A stretch of 64,000 bases of DNA from Henriciella sp. (GCA_030066975.1 JASJAO010000002.1:124001-188000), one strand, 5' to 3'. Positions 7,910 to 16,785 are shown, counted from the stretch's first letter. The notes: generated by a model not told the origin, from the sequence alone. Made by a program: numbers and translations.

Positions 7910-9571
7910 ATGTTGAAACGCGTGCTGATCACACTCATCGTCCTCATCGTTGCGGGAATAGGATTGGCCTGGTTGAACCGGACTTCGATCCTGCTGCACC
8001 TTGTGGAACGTCAGAAAGTGCCCGTCGCGCCTCACCAAGCGATCGCGTGGGCCAAGGGACCAGATACAGCAACCCTGCCCGCTACAGAGCGTCCTCCCAA
8101 TATCATCTTCATTCTGCTCGATGATGTCGGCATCAACGATATCTCCACCTATGGCGGCGGTGTGGCCGAGGGGCGTGTGCCGACCCCGCATATTGATCAA
8201 CTCGCGGCCGACGGCGCGAATTTTCTGCAGGCCTATGCCGGAACGGGCACCTGCGCGCCCTCCCGGGCGATGCTGCTAACCGGGCGCTATCCGACCCGGA
8301 CCGGATTTGAGTATACACCGACGCCGGACGGTATGGGCCGGGCAGTGGCAATGATTGGCAATCAGATGCAATCCGAGCATCTGCCACCGATTGTGTTTGA
8401 CTCCGATCGCGACGCTGCCGCCCCGCCGTATGAAGAAAAAGGGTTGCCTTCTGAAGAGGTAACGATTGCAGAGGTTCTGAAAGCCCGGGGCTATCACACA
8501 GCCCATATCGGCAAATGGCATCTGGGGCGCGGTGAAGGATTCCGTCCTAATGATCAGGGCTTTGACGAAAGCCTGCTCATGGCCAGCGGTCTGTTTCTGC
8601 CAGAGGACGACCCGAATGTCGTGAACGCGAAACTCCCGTTTGATCCAATTGACCAATTTCTCTGGGCCCGGATGCAGTATGCAGCCTCCTTCAATGGCGG
8701 CGAATGGTTTGAGCCGCGCGGCTACCTCACCGACTATTGGACCGAAGAGAGCCTGAACCTCATCGAGGCCAACAAGCATCGCCCGTTCTTTCTATATCTT
8801 GCCCATTGGGGCGTGCACACGCCGCTGCAGGCCACGAAAGAAGACTATGACGCGGTCGGCGATATCGAGCCGCATCGCCTGCGGGTCTACGCCGCCATGC
8901 TGCGCGCGCTTGATCGAAGCGTTGGCCAGATCGTTGAGAAGCTTGAGCAGGAAGGCTTGAGCGAGAATACGCTGATCGTGCTTTCCAGCGATAATGGCGG
9001 GGCAGGCTATGTCGGCCTGTCAGACATTAATGCGCCTTATCGGGGGTGGAAGATTACCCTGTTTGAAGGCGGCATCCGGGTGCCCATGCTGGTCAAATGG
9101 CCCGCGCAGATTACCGCCGGGACGATCAGCGACACGCCGGTCGCCCATATCGACGTGATGCCGACGCTCGCATCTGCGGCGAATGCACCGCTGCCTCAGG
9201 GAGTGGCGATCGATGGCCAGAACATGCTGACAGAACTGCTCGGCACGGGTGAGATCCAACGTCCCGATGATGCCCTGTTCTGGCAATCAGGCTATACGAA
9301 AGTGGTGCGGGCAGGCGACTGGAAGCTGCAAGTCGATGGCCGCCAGGACAAACGCTGGCTGTTTGATCTCGCCGCAGATCCCACTGAGCAAAACAATCTC
9401 GCCGCCCTTCGCCCCGACAAGCTCGCCGAACTTCAGGCCTTGCTTGATCAACATGCTGCCAGTGCACGCGAGCCCTTGTATCCGTATACCATTGAGTCTG
9501 CGATCGCGATCGACAAGACTTTGGCCGATCCTATCGAACCCGGCGACGAATATGCCTGGTGGCCGAATTGA
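7910..9571 (+). CDS. Second membrane-anchored sulfatase (FGly type)
   Basis: A 553-residue sulfatase of a different subgroup from the one at 5117. An N-terminal hydrophobic anchor (about 4-21) is followed by NIIFILLDDVG and the signature C-A-P-S-R (115-119, Cys to be converted to formylglycine). HIGKWHLGRGEGFRPNDQGFDE and LSSDNGG are also present. Length is normal. It starts 8 bases after the dehalogenase stop with GAGGCAGCC before the ATG. Two sulfatases of different types flanking a dehalogenase suggest one pathway that removes sulfate and halogen from an organic substrate. That is inference. Confidence 0.92.
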   Translation: MLKRVLITLIVLIVAGIGLAWLNRTSILLHLVERQKVPVAPHQAIAWAKGPDTATLPATERPPNIIFILLDDVGINDISTYGGGVAEGRVPTPHIDQLAADGANFLQAYAGTGTCAPSRAMLLTGRYPTRTGFEYTPTPDGMGRAVAMIGNQMQSEHLPPIVFDSDRDAAAPPYEEKGLPSEEVTIAEVLKARGYHTAHIGKWHLGRGEGFRPNDQGFDESLLMASGLFLPEDDPNVVNAKLPFDPIDQFLWARMQYAASFNGGEWFEPRGYLTDYWTEESLNLIEANKHRPFFLYLAHWGVHTPLQATKEDYDAVGDIEPHRLRVYAAMLRALDRSVGQIVEKLEQEGLSENTLIVLSSDNGGAGYVGLSDINAPYRGWKITLFEGGIRVPMLVKWPAQITAGTISDTPVAHIDVMPTLASAANAPLPQGVAIDGQNMLTELLGTGEIQRPDDALFWQSGYTKVVRAGDWKLQVDGRQDKRWLFDLAADPTEQNNLAALRPDKLAELQALLDQHAASAREPLYPYTIESAIAIDKTLADPIEPGDEYAWWPN

Positions 9572-10002
9572 GCCGCCTCCTGCCTGCGTCGACCAATGGT
9601 CGCTACTGTGGTCCCAAACCGGCGGCTTGGGCGCTCACCGCCCTGTCGGTCGGCATCATCGGTCCAGCGTGCATCCACCTCTTCCTGCCGGATGGCGGCG
9701 CAAATGTGATCGCCGGTCTGGGCATTGATCTTGCCAGTGAAGACGGTCGACGGGTCGTGAGCCTGTTTGCCTGGGCCGGTGGAACCCAATTGGCCTGGGG
9801 CATTGTCTTGCTGACCATCTCGCTGCGCTATCGCAATTTCATTCCCGCAGCGTTCACGTTGCTGCTGTTTGAACGCTCAATTCAGGCGTGGACCCTGTGG
9901 GGACCAAAGTCCGGCGATCACCATCCACCTGAAGCCTATGGCACTCTGGCGATATTGCCGGTGCTGGCATTGTTGGTCTTCTATTCGCAGCGGCGTCACT
10001 GA
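9559..10002 (+). CDS. Small integral membrane protein, unknown
   Basis: A 147-residue protein with about four hydrophobic segments (PAAWALTALSVGIIGPACIHLFL, LFAWAGGTQLAWGIVLLTISL, FIPAAFTLLLFERSIQAW, LAILPVLALLVFYS). The GTG at 9559 lies inside the sulfatase's end, and a TTG at 9568 overlapping the sulfatase stop is an alternative. It belongs to the sulfatase operon by spacing and ends head-on with the TetR gene, overlapping it by 7 bases. I do not recognise a family. Confidence 0.7.
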   Translation: MAELSRLLPASTNGRYCGPKPAAWALTALSVGIIGPACIHLFLPDGGANVIAGLGIDLASEDGRRVVSLFAWAGGTQLAWGIVLLTISLRYRNFIPAAFTLLLFERSIQAWTLWGPKSGDHHPPEAYGTLAILPVLALLVFYSQRRH

Positions 10003-10592
10003 TCTTCTGTCAGTCTCTCCACCATATGTCGCACCACATCTTTCGCCTCATCCGCCGAGAGACCGCGAACCCGGCGTAACCGGCACCAGACATCGAAACT
10101 GAGTGCAGTATCCAACGCCTGAACCAGTGTTTTGTCGGCGCGAACCGGGTCTGGCAGAATGGCCACCAGCCGATCCAGCTCTTGTGAATGAAACTGCAGA
10201 TAGTCCTCGCTCAGAAAATCTGAATTCGACCGCCGCGCATTGGCACTGATCCGCAGCATCATGATCCGCTCATAGACATAGGCCCGCCGCTCACAGGCTT
10301 CGAAACAGCGCGCGGTCCAGTCCTCGCTCTCAAACGGGGCCTCGACCACAGGCATCACCTCGGCCTGAATCAGGCGGGTCACTTCGGCGTAGATCGAATC
10401 CATATCCTCAAATAGACGAAACACGGTGCGCACACCGACACCCGCCGCCTTGGCGACATCGGCCGCATGCGGATCGAGATCGCCCGCCCGGATCAGCTTG
10501 ACCATGGCTGCAACGATCAGCTGCTTGTTGCGCGCACTGCGCCGTCGGCGACCGTCGGTTTCGGTCAAGGAGAGGTCGTTTTCAGCATTCAT
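9996..10592 (-). CDS. TetR/AcrR family transcriptional regulator
   Basis: A 198-residue one-component regulator. The N-terminal helix-turn-helix is at about 20-65 (RNKQLIVAAMVKLIRAGDLDPHAADVAKAAGVGVRTVFRLFEDMDSIYAEV), and the C-terminal ligand domain has the low conservation usual for TetR proteins. It is the last gene of a minus-strand operon with the DUF1330 and metallo-hydrolase genes. The palindrome at 12184-12206 in front of that operon is its most likely operator, which would make it self-regulating. It could also control the convergent sulfatase block, but no second copy of the palindrome was seen there. Confidence 0.9.
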   Translation of the reverse strand: MNAENDLSLTETDGRRRRSARNKQLIVAAMVKLIRAGDLDPHAADVAKAAGVGVRTVFRLFEDMDSIYAEVTRLIQAEVMPVVEAPFESEDWTARCFEACERRAYVYERIMMLRISANARRSNSDFLSEDYLQFHSQELDRLVAILPDPVRADKTLVQALDTALSFDVWCRLRRVRGLSADEAKDVVRHMVERLTEDQ

Positions 10593-10601
10593 GGCGATCT
10601 T

Positions 10602-11690
10602 CTAGCGCATAAGTTGCGTCACCGTCACGCGGTCCGTACCAGCTGGCAAGCTGACCCGCATACCGTCCTCGCTGACGGTGATCTTCCCGTCAAAAGCCTT
10701 GCCAGCGTCGCCCAGAAAGGTCGGGTATAAGAGCCGCGTCGGGAGCGGCGGCACGACATGGTAGAGGATCAGTTGCCCGGCTCCGGCTTCAGAGGCGGCC
10801 TTTGCAGCGTCTTCGGGCGAGGTATGATAATCCAGAATGTCGTGAAAGATCGTCGCAATTCTTTTATTTCCGACCTGCTCGGCCATCTCCTGCATCGCCT
10901 TGACCATTCGCGGCTGCAAGGCCTCATGGAACAGCACGTCCACATCCCTCGACGCCCCGATCAGTCGCTGATCATAGATCGTATCGCCACTGATCGAGAT
11001 GGACCGATCCTTATAGTCGATCCGAAATCCCATCGCCGGTTCGACCGGGGAATGATCGACAGCGAAAGCGGTGATCGTGAGATCCCCCTCATCGAGGATG
11101 ATTTCACGCCCACCCGGCCCAATAGGCAAATCAATTTCCTCAGCGCGGCCCCCAAAGCCTCCCGGATCGGCGATGTCGGGGCCGTGATGGGCGGTGCGAT
11201 AGGTCGAATCAATCCGGTAAGCGGCATTGAACCCCGCGACCACGTCCGCTGTGCCAACCGGACCGCGGATCGGTAGCGGCTCGCGACGTCCCCCGCCCAC
11301 CCAGGCCTGCAACATCAACCCGCCCAGGCCATCAATATGATCGGAATGCAGATGCGTGAGATAGACCGCCTCCAGCTCACCAACCGGAAACCCCATTTGC
11401 AGCAGATTGGCCCAGCCGCCATCGCCGCTATCGACAATGAAACCCCGCTCGCCCGCCAGGACGCCCATACAGGCCCCAGCCCGCTGCGACGGCATCGGCG
11501 AGCCGGTCCCGCACATATAGACGTGCAGGCCGTCCGACAGCTCCTGAACCGGGTCATCGGTCAGCCGCGTCTCCATGACCCGGGTGAACAGGCTCCAACT
11601 GATTTGCTTCTTGAACAGCTGAAAGCCGACAAAGGCCATGACCAGCAGGACAAGCGCGCCAATCAGAAGCCGACGCCCCCAAAGCCTCAT
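10602..11690 (-). CDS. Membrane-anchored MBL-fold metallo-hydrolase
   Basis: A 362-residue metallo-beta-lactamase-fold protein with an N-terminal membrane anchor (about 9-26) and the zinc site T-H-L-H-S-D-H-I-D (112-120). Further ligands are recognisable in AFAVDHSPVEPAMGF, SGDTIYD and the C-terminal YHVVPP. It resembles the RNase Z / arylsulfatase-like branch. The anchor suggests a periplasmic substrate. Its start overlaps the stop of the DUF1330 gene (ATGA), and its stop is 9 bases before the TetR start. Confidence 0.88.
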   Translation of the reverse strand: MRLWGRRLLIGALVLLVMAFVGFQLFKKQISWSLFTRVMETRLTDDPVQELSDGLHVYMCGTGSPMPSQRAGACMGVLAGERGFIVDSGDGGWANLLQMGFPVGELEAVYLTHLHSDHIDGLGGLMLQAWVGGGRREPLPIRGPVGTADVVAGFNAAYRIDSTYRTAHHGPDIADPGGFGGRAEEIDLPIGPGGREIILDEGDLTITAFAVDHSPVEPAMGFRIDYKDRSISISGDTIYDQRLIGASRDVDVLFHEALQPRMVKAMQEMAEQVGNKRIATIFHDILDYHTSPEDAAKAASEAGAGQLILYHVVPPLPTRLLYPTFLGDAGKAFDGKITVSEDGMRVSLPAGTDRVTVTQLMR

Positions 11691-12157
11691 GCGGGCTTGC
11701 CAATCATCGCCAGAATGGGGTCCAGCAAGCCCGATTGTGCAAATCCCGGTGTCAGCACGGACTCCAGGTTCAACTGCCCCTTCAGGCCAGCGGCGCGGTG
11801 CACAGACGCCTCTTGCCAGGCTTCCGACATGGACATGTCGAGCAAGGCCTTACGGTTCGGATAGGCCGCGATCGCGACCTCGTCCCATAACTCTTCAACT
11901 TTTCCGAGAGACAGATGCGTGACGTCGGCCACGAAGATCGGAAGTCCGCCATACTCCAGAAGGATCTGACTGACGGCGGCCCCATAGACCATGTAAGCAT
12001 CGCGCCCGCTCAGATCCGTCTCGCGGCCATCCTCATACTCTGCTTTGTCTTTGAATTTCAGAAGGTTGACCATGAAGATGGGTCCCTCCGGGCCCGGCTC
12101 CATCATCTTCTGGATCTGCTCTGGCTCGGTCGGCAGGACTTGATTGATCACTTCCAT
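11687..12157 (-). CDS. DUF1330 domain protein
   Basis: A 156-residue protein with a dimeric alpha-beta barrel-like DUF1330 domain (GPIFMVNLLKFKDKAEYEDGRE, YMVYGAAVSQILLEYGG, DEVAIAAYPNRKALLDMSMSEAWQ). The ATG at 12157 is preceded by GGGAGCGTGTG, and an upstream GTG at 12160 is less likely. It is first in a three-gene operon with the metallo-hydrolase and TetR. Related small barrels often act on reactive or aromatic compounds, but no specific reaction can be assigned. Confidence 0.85.
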   Translation of the reverse strand: MEVINQVLPTEPEQIQKMMEPGPEGPIFMVNLLKFKDKAEYEDGRETDLSGRDAYMVYGAAVSQILLEYGGLPIFVADVTHLSLGKVEELWDEVAIAAYPNRKALLDMSMSEAWQEASVHRAAGLKGQLNLESVLTPGFAQSGLLDPILAMIGKPA

Positions 12158-12183
12158 CACACGCTCCCTATCATGCCTTATAA

Positions 12184-12206
12184 TATTGGCACACTAAATG
12201 CCAATA
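12184..12206. promoter_or_regulatory. Palindromic operator (likely TetR site)
   Basis: TATTGGCA, 7 bases, TGCCAATA is a perfect 8+8 inverted repeat, 27 bases upstream of the DUF1330 start. The operon encodes its own TetR repressor at 9996-10592, so this is a natural binding site. Confidence 0.75.
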
Positions 12207-12243
12207 CACAAGATAGAGCCCGTTCTCAGTGATTGAGAGCCGG

Positions 12244-12987
12244 TTATCCGCGCGGATCGTTCCACTCTCTGGCGACGCCCTGCCCGCCTCGGCGGGTCAG
12301 CCAGAACATGCCCAGCAGGTCAAAGATCCCCGCGCCCAGGCGGCCGAGAAACCCATACTTGGACTGGCCATGCCAGCGCGCCCGGTCATTGACGAGTTCT
12401 TCGCGTACATCCCAGCCCGCCCGCTTGATCAGGGCCGGCAGAAATCGATGCATGCTGGCAAAATAGGGCAGCTCCCGGAACGCCTCGGTGCGGATCAGCT
12501 TCCAGCCGCAACCTGTATCAGTGGCGTCATCTCGCAGGACGAATTTGCGCACGCCATTGGCGATCCGCGACTGCAGCCATTTGAAACCGCTATCGTTTCG
12601 GCTGTTTCGCTTGCCTGCCACAATGCCGAGCCTGCCGGTGTCCTGGCCGTCGATCACCTCCGACCAGAGACGCGCCGTGTCATGAATATCGTTCTGGCCA
12701 TCGCCATCAATCAGCTGCGTCCAGGTCCCCCGTACGGCCTTCAGCCCGGTAAACAGCGCCGCTGATTTCCCGGCGCGCTCAATATGGGTGAAGACACTGA
12801 CTGTCTCTGGCCAGCGCGCAGCGGCGTCAGCCAGCTGTGTCCCGGTGGCGTCTTCAGAACAATCGTTCACACAGATCACTTCGAACGAAATACCGTTCAG
12901 GGCCTCATGCACTTCTTCCAGCAGCGGGAAGATGTTTCCAGCTTCATTGTAAAACGGAATCAGCACCGTCAAATCGGGTTGGGTCAC
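12244..12987 (-). CDS. Family 2 glycosyltransferase (DPM1-like)
   Basis: A 247-residue cytoplasmic GT-A transferase. Signatures are the N-terminal LTVLIPFYNEAGNIFPLLEEV, VICVNDCSEDATG, and the metal-binding D-G-D in LIDGDGQND. The C-terminal part (HRFLPALIKRAGWDVREELVNDRARWHGQSKYGF) is typical of polyprenyl-phosphate sugar transferases of the dolichyl-phosphate mannose synthase type, though without a C-terminal membrane pair. Its start overlaps the zapA stop (12984-12987), so it shares zapA's transcript. Confidence 0.9.
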   Translation of the reverse strand: MTQPDLTVLIPFYNEAGNIFPLLEEVHEALNGISFEVICVNDCSEDATGTQLADAAARWPETVSVFTHIERAGKSAALFTGLKAVRGTWTQLIDGDGQNDIHDTARLWSEVIDGQDTGRLGIVAGKRNSRNDSGFKWLQSRIANGVRKFVLRDDATDTGCGWKLIRTEAFRELPYFASMHRFLPALIKRAGWDVREELVNDRARWHGQSKYGFLGRLGAGIFDLLGMFWLTRRGGQGVAREWNDPRG

Positions 12988-13295
12988 GTGGATCCCTCAA
13001 TCCGGTTGACCAGGCCAAGAATGCGGTCGGCGGCATCATCCAGCGCTTGCACAGCCCGGTCAACATCCGGTCCGGTCGCTGTGGCCTGGCCGTGGCGTGC
13101 CGCATCCAGCTCGTCCAACAGCGCAAGTGAAGTGATCAGCAGGATGCGATCATCACCAATATCCCCCACCGCGTCGGCGATCTGTTGCACGCGCGAATCG
13201 AGCTCTTTGGACAGCGCCGTCAGCCGCACTTCCTGACCCGGGGCGCAGGCCACCGAATAGGATTTTCCGCGTATGATAATATCGGCTTTGGCCAT
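12984..13295 (-). CDS. zapA: Cell division protein ZapA
   Basis: A 103-residue ZapA. The N-terminal beta-rich domain reads ADIIIRGKSYSVACAPGQE, followed by LTALSKELDSRVQQIADAVGDIGDDRILLITSLALLDEL and a C-terminal helix. ZapA binds FtsZ filaments and helps focus the Z-ring. It overlaps the upstream coiled-coil gene by one base, the arrangement known for the zauP-zapA pair of Caulobacter. Confidence 0.9.
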   Translation of the reverse strand: MAKADIIIRGKSYSVACAPGQEVRLTALSKELDSRVQQIADAVGDIGDDRILLITSLALLDELDAARHGQATATGPDVDRAVQALDDAADRILGLVNRIEGST

Positions 13296-13570
13296 TAGTT
13301 TTTACCCTGTCGGCCAAGCGCAGCCTGAACTTCGGAAATCGCTGCACCAAGCGCTTCTGAGGCCTCGTCGGCAAGTGTTTGCAGCTCCTGCTCACGCGCC
13401 AGCGCCTCATCCAGCTGTTCGGCGAGATTGGCCCGATCTTCAATCATCGCGGCGAGTTCCTGGCGGGCCAATGCCGGGTTGCCGGTCTGCTCGAACATCC
13501 GATCCACCGCGACTTCCAGTCGGCTCACAGCCTCTTGCAGGCGGCTTGCAGATCTTTCTATCACGCTCAT
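13295..13570 (-). CDS. zauP: ZauP-like coiled-coil division protein
   Basis: A 91-residue protein that is almost entirely heptad coiled coil (ASRLQEAVSRLEVAVDRMFEQ, NLAEQLDEALAREQELQTLADEASEAL). In Caulobacter the gene directly upstream of zapA encodes ZauP, which binds ZapA and with it focuses the Z-ring. Position, size and composition all match. The sequence alone, without alignment, is not proof. Three GANTC sites sit in its upstream region. Confidence 0.75.
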   Translation of the reverse strand: MSVIERSASRLQEAVSRLEVAVDRMFEQTGNPALARQELAAMIEDRANLAEQLDEALAREQELQTLADEASEALGAAISEVQAALGRQGKN

Positions 13571-13607
13571 CTCCTCGGTTTGCAGTCATTGCACAAAAAA
13601 CTCAATA

Positions 13608-13638
13608 GACTCCGCACCCCGCCAACTTGACTCGACTC
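13608..13638. promoter_or_regulatory. Cluster of GANTC methylation motifs
   Basis: GACTC occurs at 13608-13612, 13629-13633 and 13634-13638 between divergent zauP-zapA and tkt. GANTC is the CcrM target, and in many alphaproteobacteria methylation state helps GcrA activate division genes. The clustering is directly visible. The regulatory role is inferred. Confidence 0.4.
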
Positions 13639-13681
13639 TCTTGCATGTTCATTGCCAACCCGAACGAATTCGGGAGTGAAC

Positions 13682-15646
13682 ATGACTGTGTCGAACAGAG
13701 ATATGGCGAATGCCATCCGGGCCCTGTCTATTGAAGCCGTTGAGCACGCCTCTTCCGGCCATGTCGGATTACCCCTCGGTATGGCCGATGCAGCAACCGT
13801 CCTGTTTACCAAGTTTCTAAAGCACAATCCGGCAGATCCGGCCTGGGCCGATCGCGACCGGTTCGTCCTGTCTGCGGGCCATGGCTCAATGCTGATTTAC
13901 GCCCTGCTCAACCTCACCAGATATGATAGCGTCAGCCGGGACGATATTCGCAATTTCCGGCAGCTTGGCAGCAGCACACCCGGCCATCCTGAAAACTTTG
14001 TCACGCCCGGCGTAGAGACAACAACTGGCCCGCTCGGTCAGGGCATCGCCACCGCAGTCGGCATGGCGATCGCTGAACGCCACCTCAATGCCCGCTTCGG
14101 CGATGATCTCGTCAATCACAAAACCTATGTCATCGCTGGCGACGGTTGCCTGATGGAGGGAGTCAGCCAGGAAGCGATCACCCTCGCTGGTCATATGCAG
14201 CTCTCCAATCTGATCGTCCTGTTTGACGACAATGCCGTGACCATTGACGGCGGCACCGATATGGCTGATCGCACCGACCAGTGCGCCCGGTTTGAAGCCT
14301 CAGGCTGGATCACGCGCCAAGTCAACGGCCATGATGCCGCCGATGTCGAGGCCGCGCTCAGCTGGGCCCAGTCCCAGACCCAGCCGGTTATGCTCGCAGT
14401 GAAAACCATTATCGGCTTTGGCGCGAAACGCGCGGGCACAGGCCCGGCTCATGGTGGGCCTTATGGCGCAGACGAAGTCGCAACGGTTCGCGAAAGTCTC
14501 GGCTGGACGCATGCACCGTTCGAGGTTCCTGCCGAGATTGAAAGCGCCTGGCAAACAGCCGGGCAGCGCGCGATCGGCGACTATGACGCCTGGCAGGCGC
14601 GGCTTTCAAGCCACAGCCAGAAAGCCGCGTTCGAGGCTGCAATGGCCGGGGCCCTGCCTGCGAACCTGTCCGACATTGTCAACGCGCATAAAAAGGCAGT
14701 GGTTGAAGGCGGCAAGGATGACGCGACCCGCAAATGGTCCGGGGCTGCGCTGGAGGCATTAACCGCTGCCATCCCCGAAATGATTGGGGGATCGGCCGAT
14801 CTCACCGGCTCCAACAACACCAAGACGAGCCATACCGCGCCGCTGTCTCCAGAAAACTGGGGCGGGCGCTATATCCACTATGGCGTGCGCGAGCATGGTA
14901 TGGCCTCTGCGATGAACGGCCTCGCCCTGCATGGCGGCGTGATCCCCTATTCTGGCACCTTCCTGGTCTTTGCCGATTACAGCCGTGCGGCCTTGCGGAT
15001 CGGCGCGCTGATGGGCGAACGCGTCGTGCATGTCATGACGCATGACTCGATTGGCCTCGGCGAAGATGGCCCCACCCACCAGCCGGTCGAACATGTCGCG
15101 AGCCTCCGCGCGATGCCGAACATGCTGGTTTTCCGCCCCTGTGACGGGGTTGAAACCGCCGAAGCCTGGGAACTGGCGCTGCGCAATGAAACCGGCCCGT
15201 CCACACTGGCGCTCACGCGTCAGAAAGTGAAAAGTGCGCGCACCACCCACACAGACGACAATCTGACCGCCAAAGGCGGCTATATCCTGTCTGATGCCGA
15301 CGGCACCAAAGCCGTGCTGATCGCCACCGGCTCAGAGGTTGAAATCGCCCTCGAGGCCCAGGCAGCCCTGGCCGCGAAAGGCATCCCGGTCCGGGTGGTC
15401 TCTATGCCCTGTATGGACCTTTTCGAACAGCAGTCTGCGGCCTACCAAAAAGACACGCTTGGCGGCGACCTGCCAAAGGTCGCCATCGAAGCCGGAGTCC
15501 GATTCGGTTGGGACCGCTGGATTGGCTTCGATGGCGGGTTTGTTGGCATGTCCTCGTTTGGCGCTTCTGCCCCGTACAAACAGCTGTTTGAGAAATTTGG
15601 CATCACAACAGATGCCGTGGTCGCGGAAGTGGAAAAACGGATCTAG
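13682..15646 (+). CDS. tkt: Transketolase
   Basis: A 654-residue thiamine-diphosphate enzyme of the pentose phosphate pathway, moving two-carbon units between sugar phosphates. Visible motifs are HASSGHVGLPLGMADAA, the ThDP-Mg motif G-D-G-C-L-M-E-G followed by N (FDDNAVTIDG), and in the second domain IGLGEDGPTHQPVEH. The start at 13682 follows GGGAGTGAAC, and the upstream ATG at 13652 lacks such a site. Its TAG stop shares the bases CTAG with the convergent pstS stop. Confidence 0.97.
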   Translation: MTVSNRDMANAIRALSIEAVEHASSGHVGLPLGMADAATVLFTKFLKHNPADPAWADRDRFVLSAGHGSMLIYALLNLTRYDSVSRDDIRNFRQLGSSTPGHPENFVTPGVETTTGPLGQGIATAVGMAIAERHLNARFGDDLVNHKTYVIAGDGCLMEGVSQEAITLAGHMQLSNLIVLFDDNAVTIDGGTDMADRTDQCARFEASGWITRQVNGHDAADVEAALSWAQSQTQPVMLAVKTIIGFGAKRAGTGPAHGGPYGADEVATVRESLGWTHAPFEVPAEIESAWQTAGQRAIGDYDAWQARLSSHSQKAAFEAAMAGALPANLSDIVNAHKKAVVEGGKDDATRKWSGAALEALTAAIPEMIGGSADLTGSNNTKTSHTAPLSPENWGGRYIHYGVREHGMASAMNGLALHGGVIPYSGTFLVFADYSRAALRIGALMGERVVHVMTHDSIGLGEDGPTHQPVEHVASLRAMPNMLVFRPCDGVETAEAWELALRNETGPSTLALTRQKVKSARTTHTDDNLTAKGGYILSDADGTKAVLIATGSEVEIALEAQAALAAKGIPVRVVSMPCMDLFEQQSAAYQKDTLGGDLPKVAIEAGVRFGWDRWIGFDGGFVGMSSFGASAPYKQLFEKFGITTDAVVAEVEKRI

Positions 15647-16749
15647 CTCTCCGGCTCGTCCTCCAGCGCTGTATCTTCGCTACGCAGCTTCTCCAGCACG
15701 CTTTCGCGCACCGCAACGCGATCCTCAGCGCTGAGCGGGATCAGACCTTTTTCAATCAGATAGCCTTCCGGCCCCCAGGCATCTTCCTGGGTGAACTCGG
15801 ACACATATTCAACCAGCCCCGGCGCGAGGTTGAGGTTCTGAGCCTTCACATAGAAATACATTGAGCGGGAGATGCCATAATCGCCGCTGGCAATCTGATC
15901 AAACTGCGGGGTCACACCCCCGACTTTAGCCCCTTTGATCCGGTCCAGATTCTGTTCCAGGAACGAGTAGCCCATCACCCCGATACTGTCGTCATTCTTC
16001 AGCAAAGTCTGCACGATGCCGCTATCATTTTCGCCGCTATCAATCCACGCCCCGTCATTGCGAACCCGGTGGGCCCGGCGTTTGAATTCATCGCTATCGG
16101 TTTCTTTCAAAGCGGCCAGTTCAGGGATTTGCGCTGCTCCGCCTTCCATCGCGATCTCGACAAAGGCGTCGCGCGTTCCCGACGTTGGCGGCGGCCCGGA
16201 GACCAGGATCTGCATGTCCGGCAGGTCGTCGGAAATGTCCCGCCAGCTCTTGTTCGGGTTATCGATCCATCCCCCCTCGCCGTCCGGCAGTTCTGCGGCG
16301 AGCGCGCGGTAGATCTCTTCCTTGGTCAGATCGAGATCGGGCGCCGATTTGGCATTGGCCAGCACAATACCGTCAAACCCAATGCGGACCTCGATAATCT
16401 CATCAATGCCGGCTTCCAGGCAAAGTTGCTGTTCGGAGGCTTTGATCTTGCGCGAGGCGTTGGTGATGGACGGGGTGTCGCTGCCAATGCTGCGACAGAA
16501 GGCCTTGAACCCACCGCCTGTGCCCGTGCTTTCGACAATCGGGGTCGCGAATTTTGACGCGGCGCCAAACTGTTCCGCCACCGTGGTCGAAAACGGCGCA
16601 ACCGTAGAGGACCCGACAATCTTGATCCGCTCTTCTGTCGCTGAGGCAAAGATGGGCGGGCTGTCAGGCTGTTCCGGGATTGACGACAGATCCACGGACG
16701 GACTGCAAGCTGCCAATCCAAAGGCGATGATCACTGCGGTCAAACGCAT
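15643..16749 (-). CDS. pstS: Phosphate-binding lipoprotein PstS
   Basis: A 368-residue periplasmic solute-binding protein. The lipobox L-A-A-C (12-15) predicts a lipid-anchored protein. The phosphate-binding loop KIVGSSTVAPFSTTVAEQF, STGTGGGFKAFC and SGPPPTSGTRDAF match the PstS family. Transport genes pstC, pstA and pstB are not in the window, so this copy stands alone. A candidate Pho box lies at 16786-16803. The stop codon overlaps that of tkt head-on by 4 bases. Confidence 0.88.
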   Translation of the reverse strand: MRLTAVIIAFGLAACSPSVDLSSIPEQPDSPPIFASATEERIKIVGSSTVAPFSTTVAEQFGAASKFATPIVESTGTGGGFKAFCRSIGSDTPSITNASRKIKASEQQLCLEAGIDEIIEVRIGFDGIVLANAKSAPDLDLTKEEIYRALAAELPDGEGGWIDNPNKSWRDISDDLPDMQILVSGPPPTSGTRDAFVEIAMEGGAAQIPELAALKETDSDEFKRRAHRVRNDGAWIDSGENDSGIVQTLLKNDDSIGVMGYSFLEQNLDRIKGAKVGGVTPQFDQIASGDYGISRSMYFYVKAQNLNLAPGLVEYVSEFTQEDAWGPEGYLIEKGLIPLSAEDRVAVRESVLEKLRSEDTALEDEPES

Positions 16750-16785
16750 GCAAGTCTCCTGAACCGGGGTTTCGGACTCAATCCT

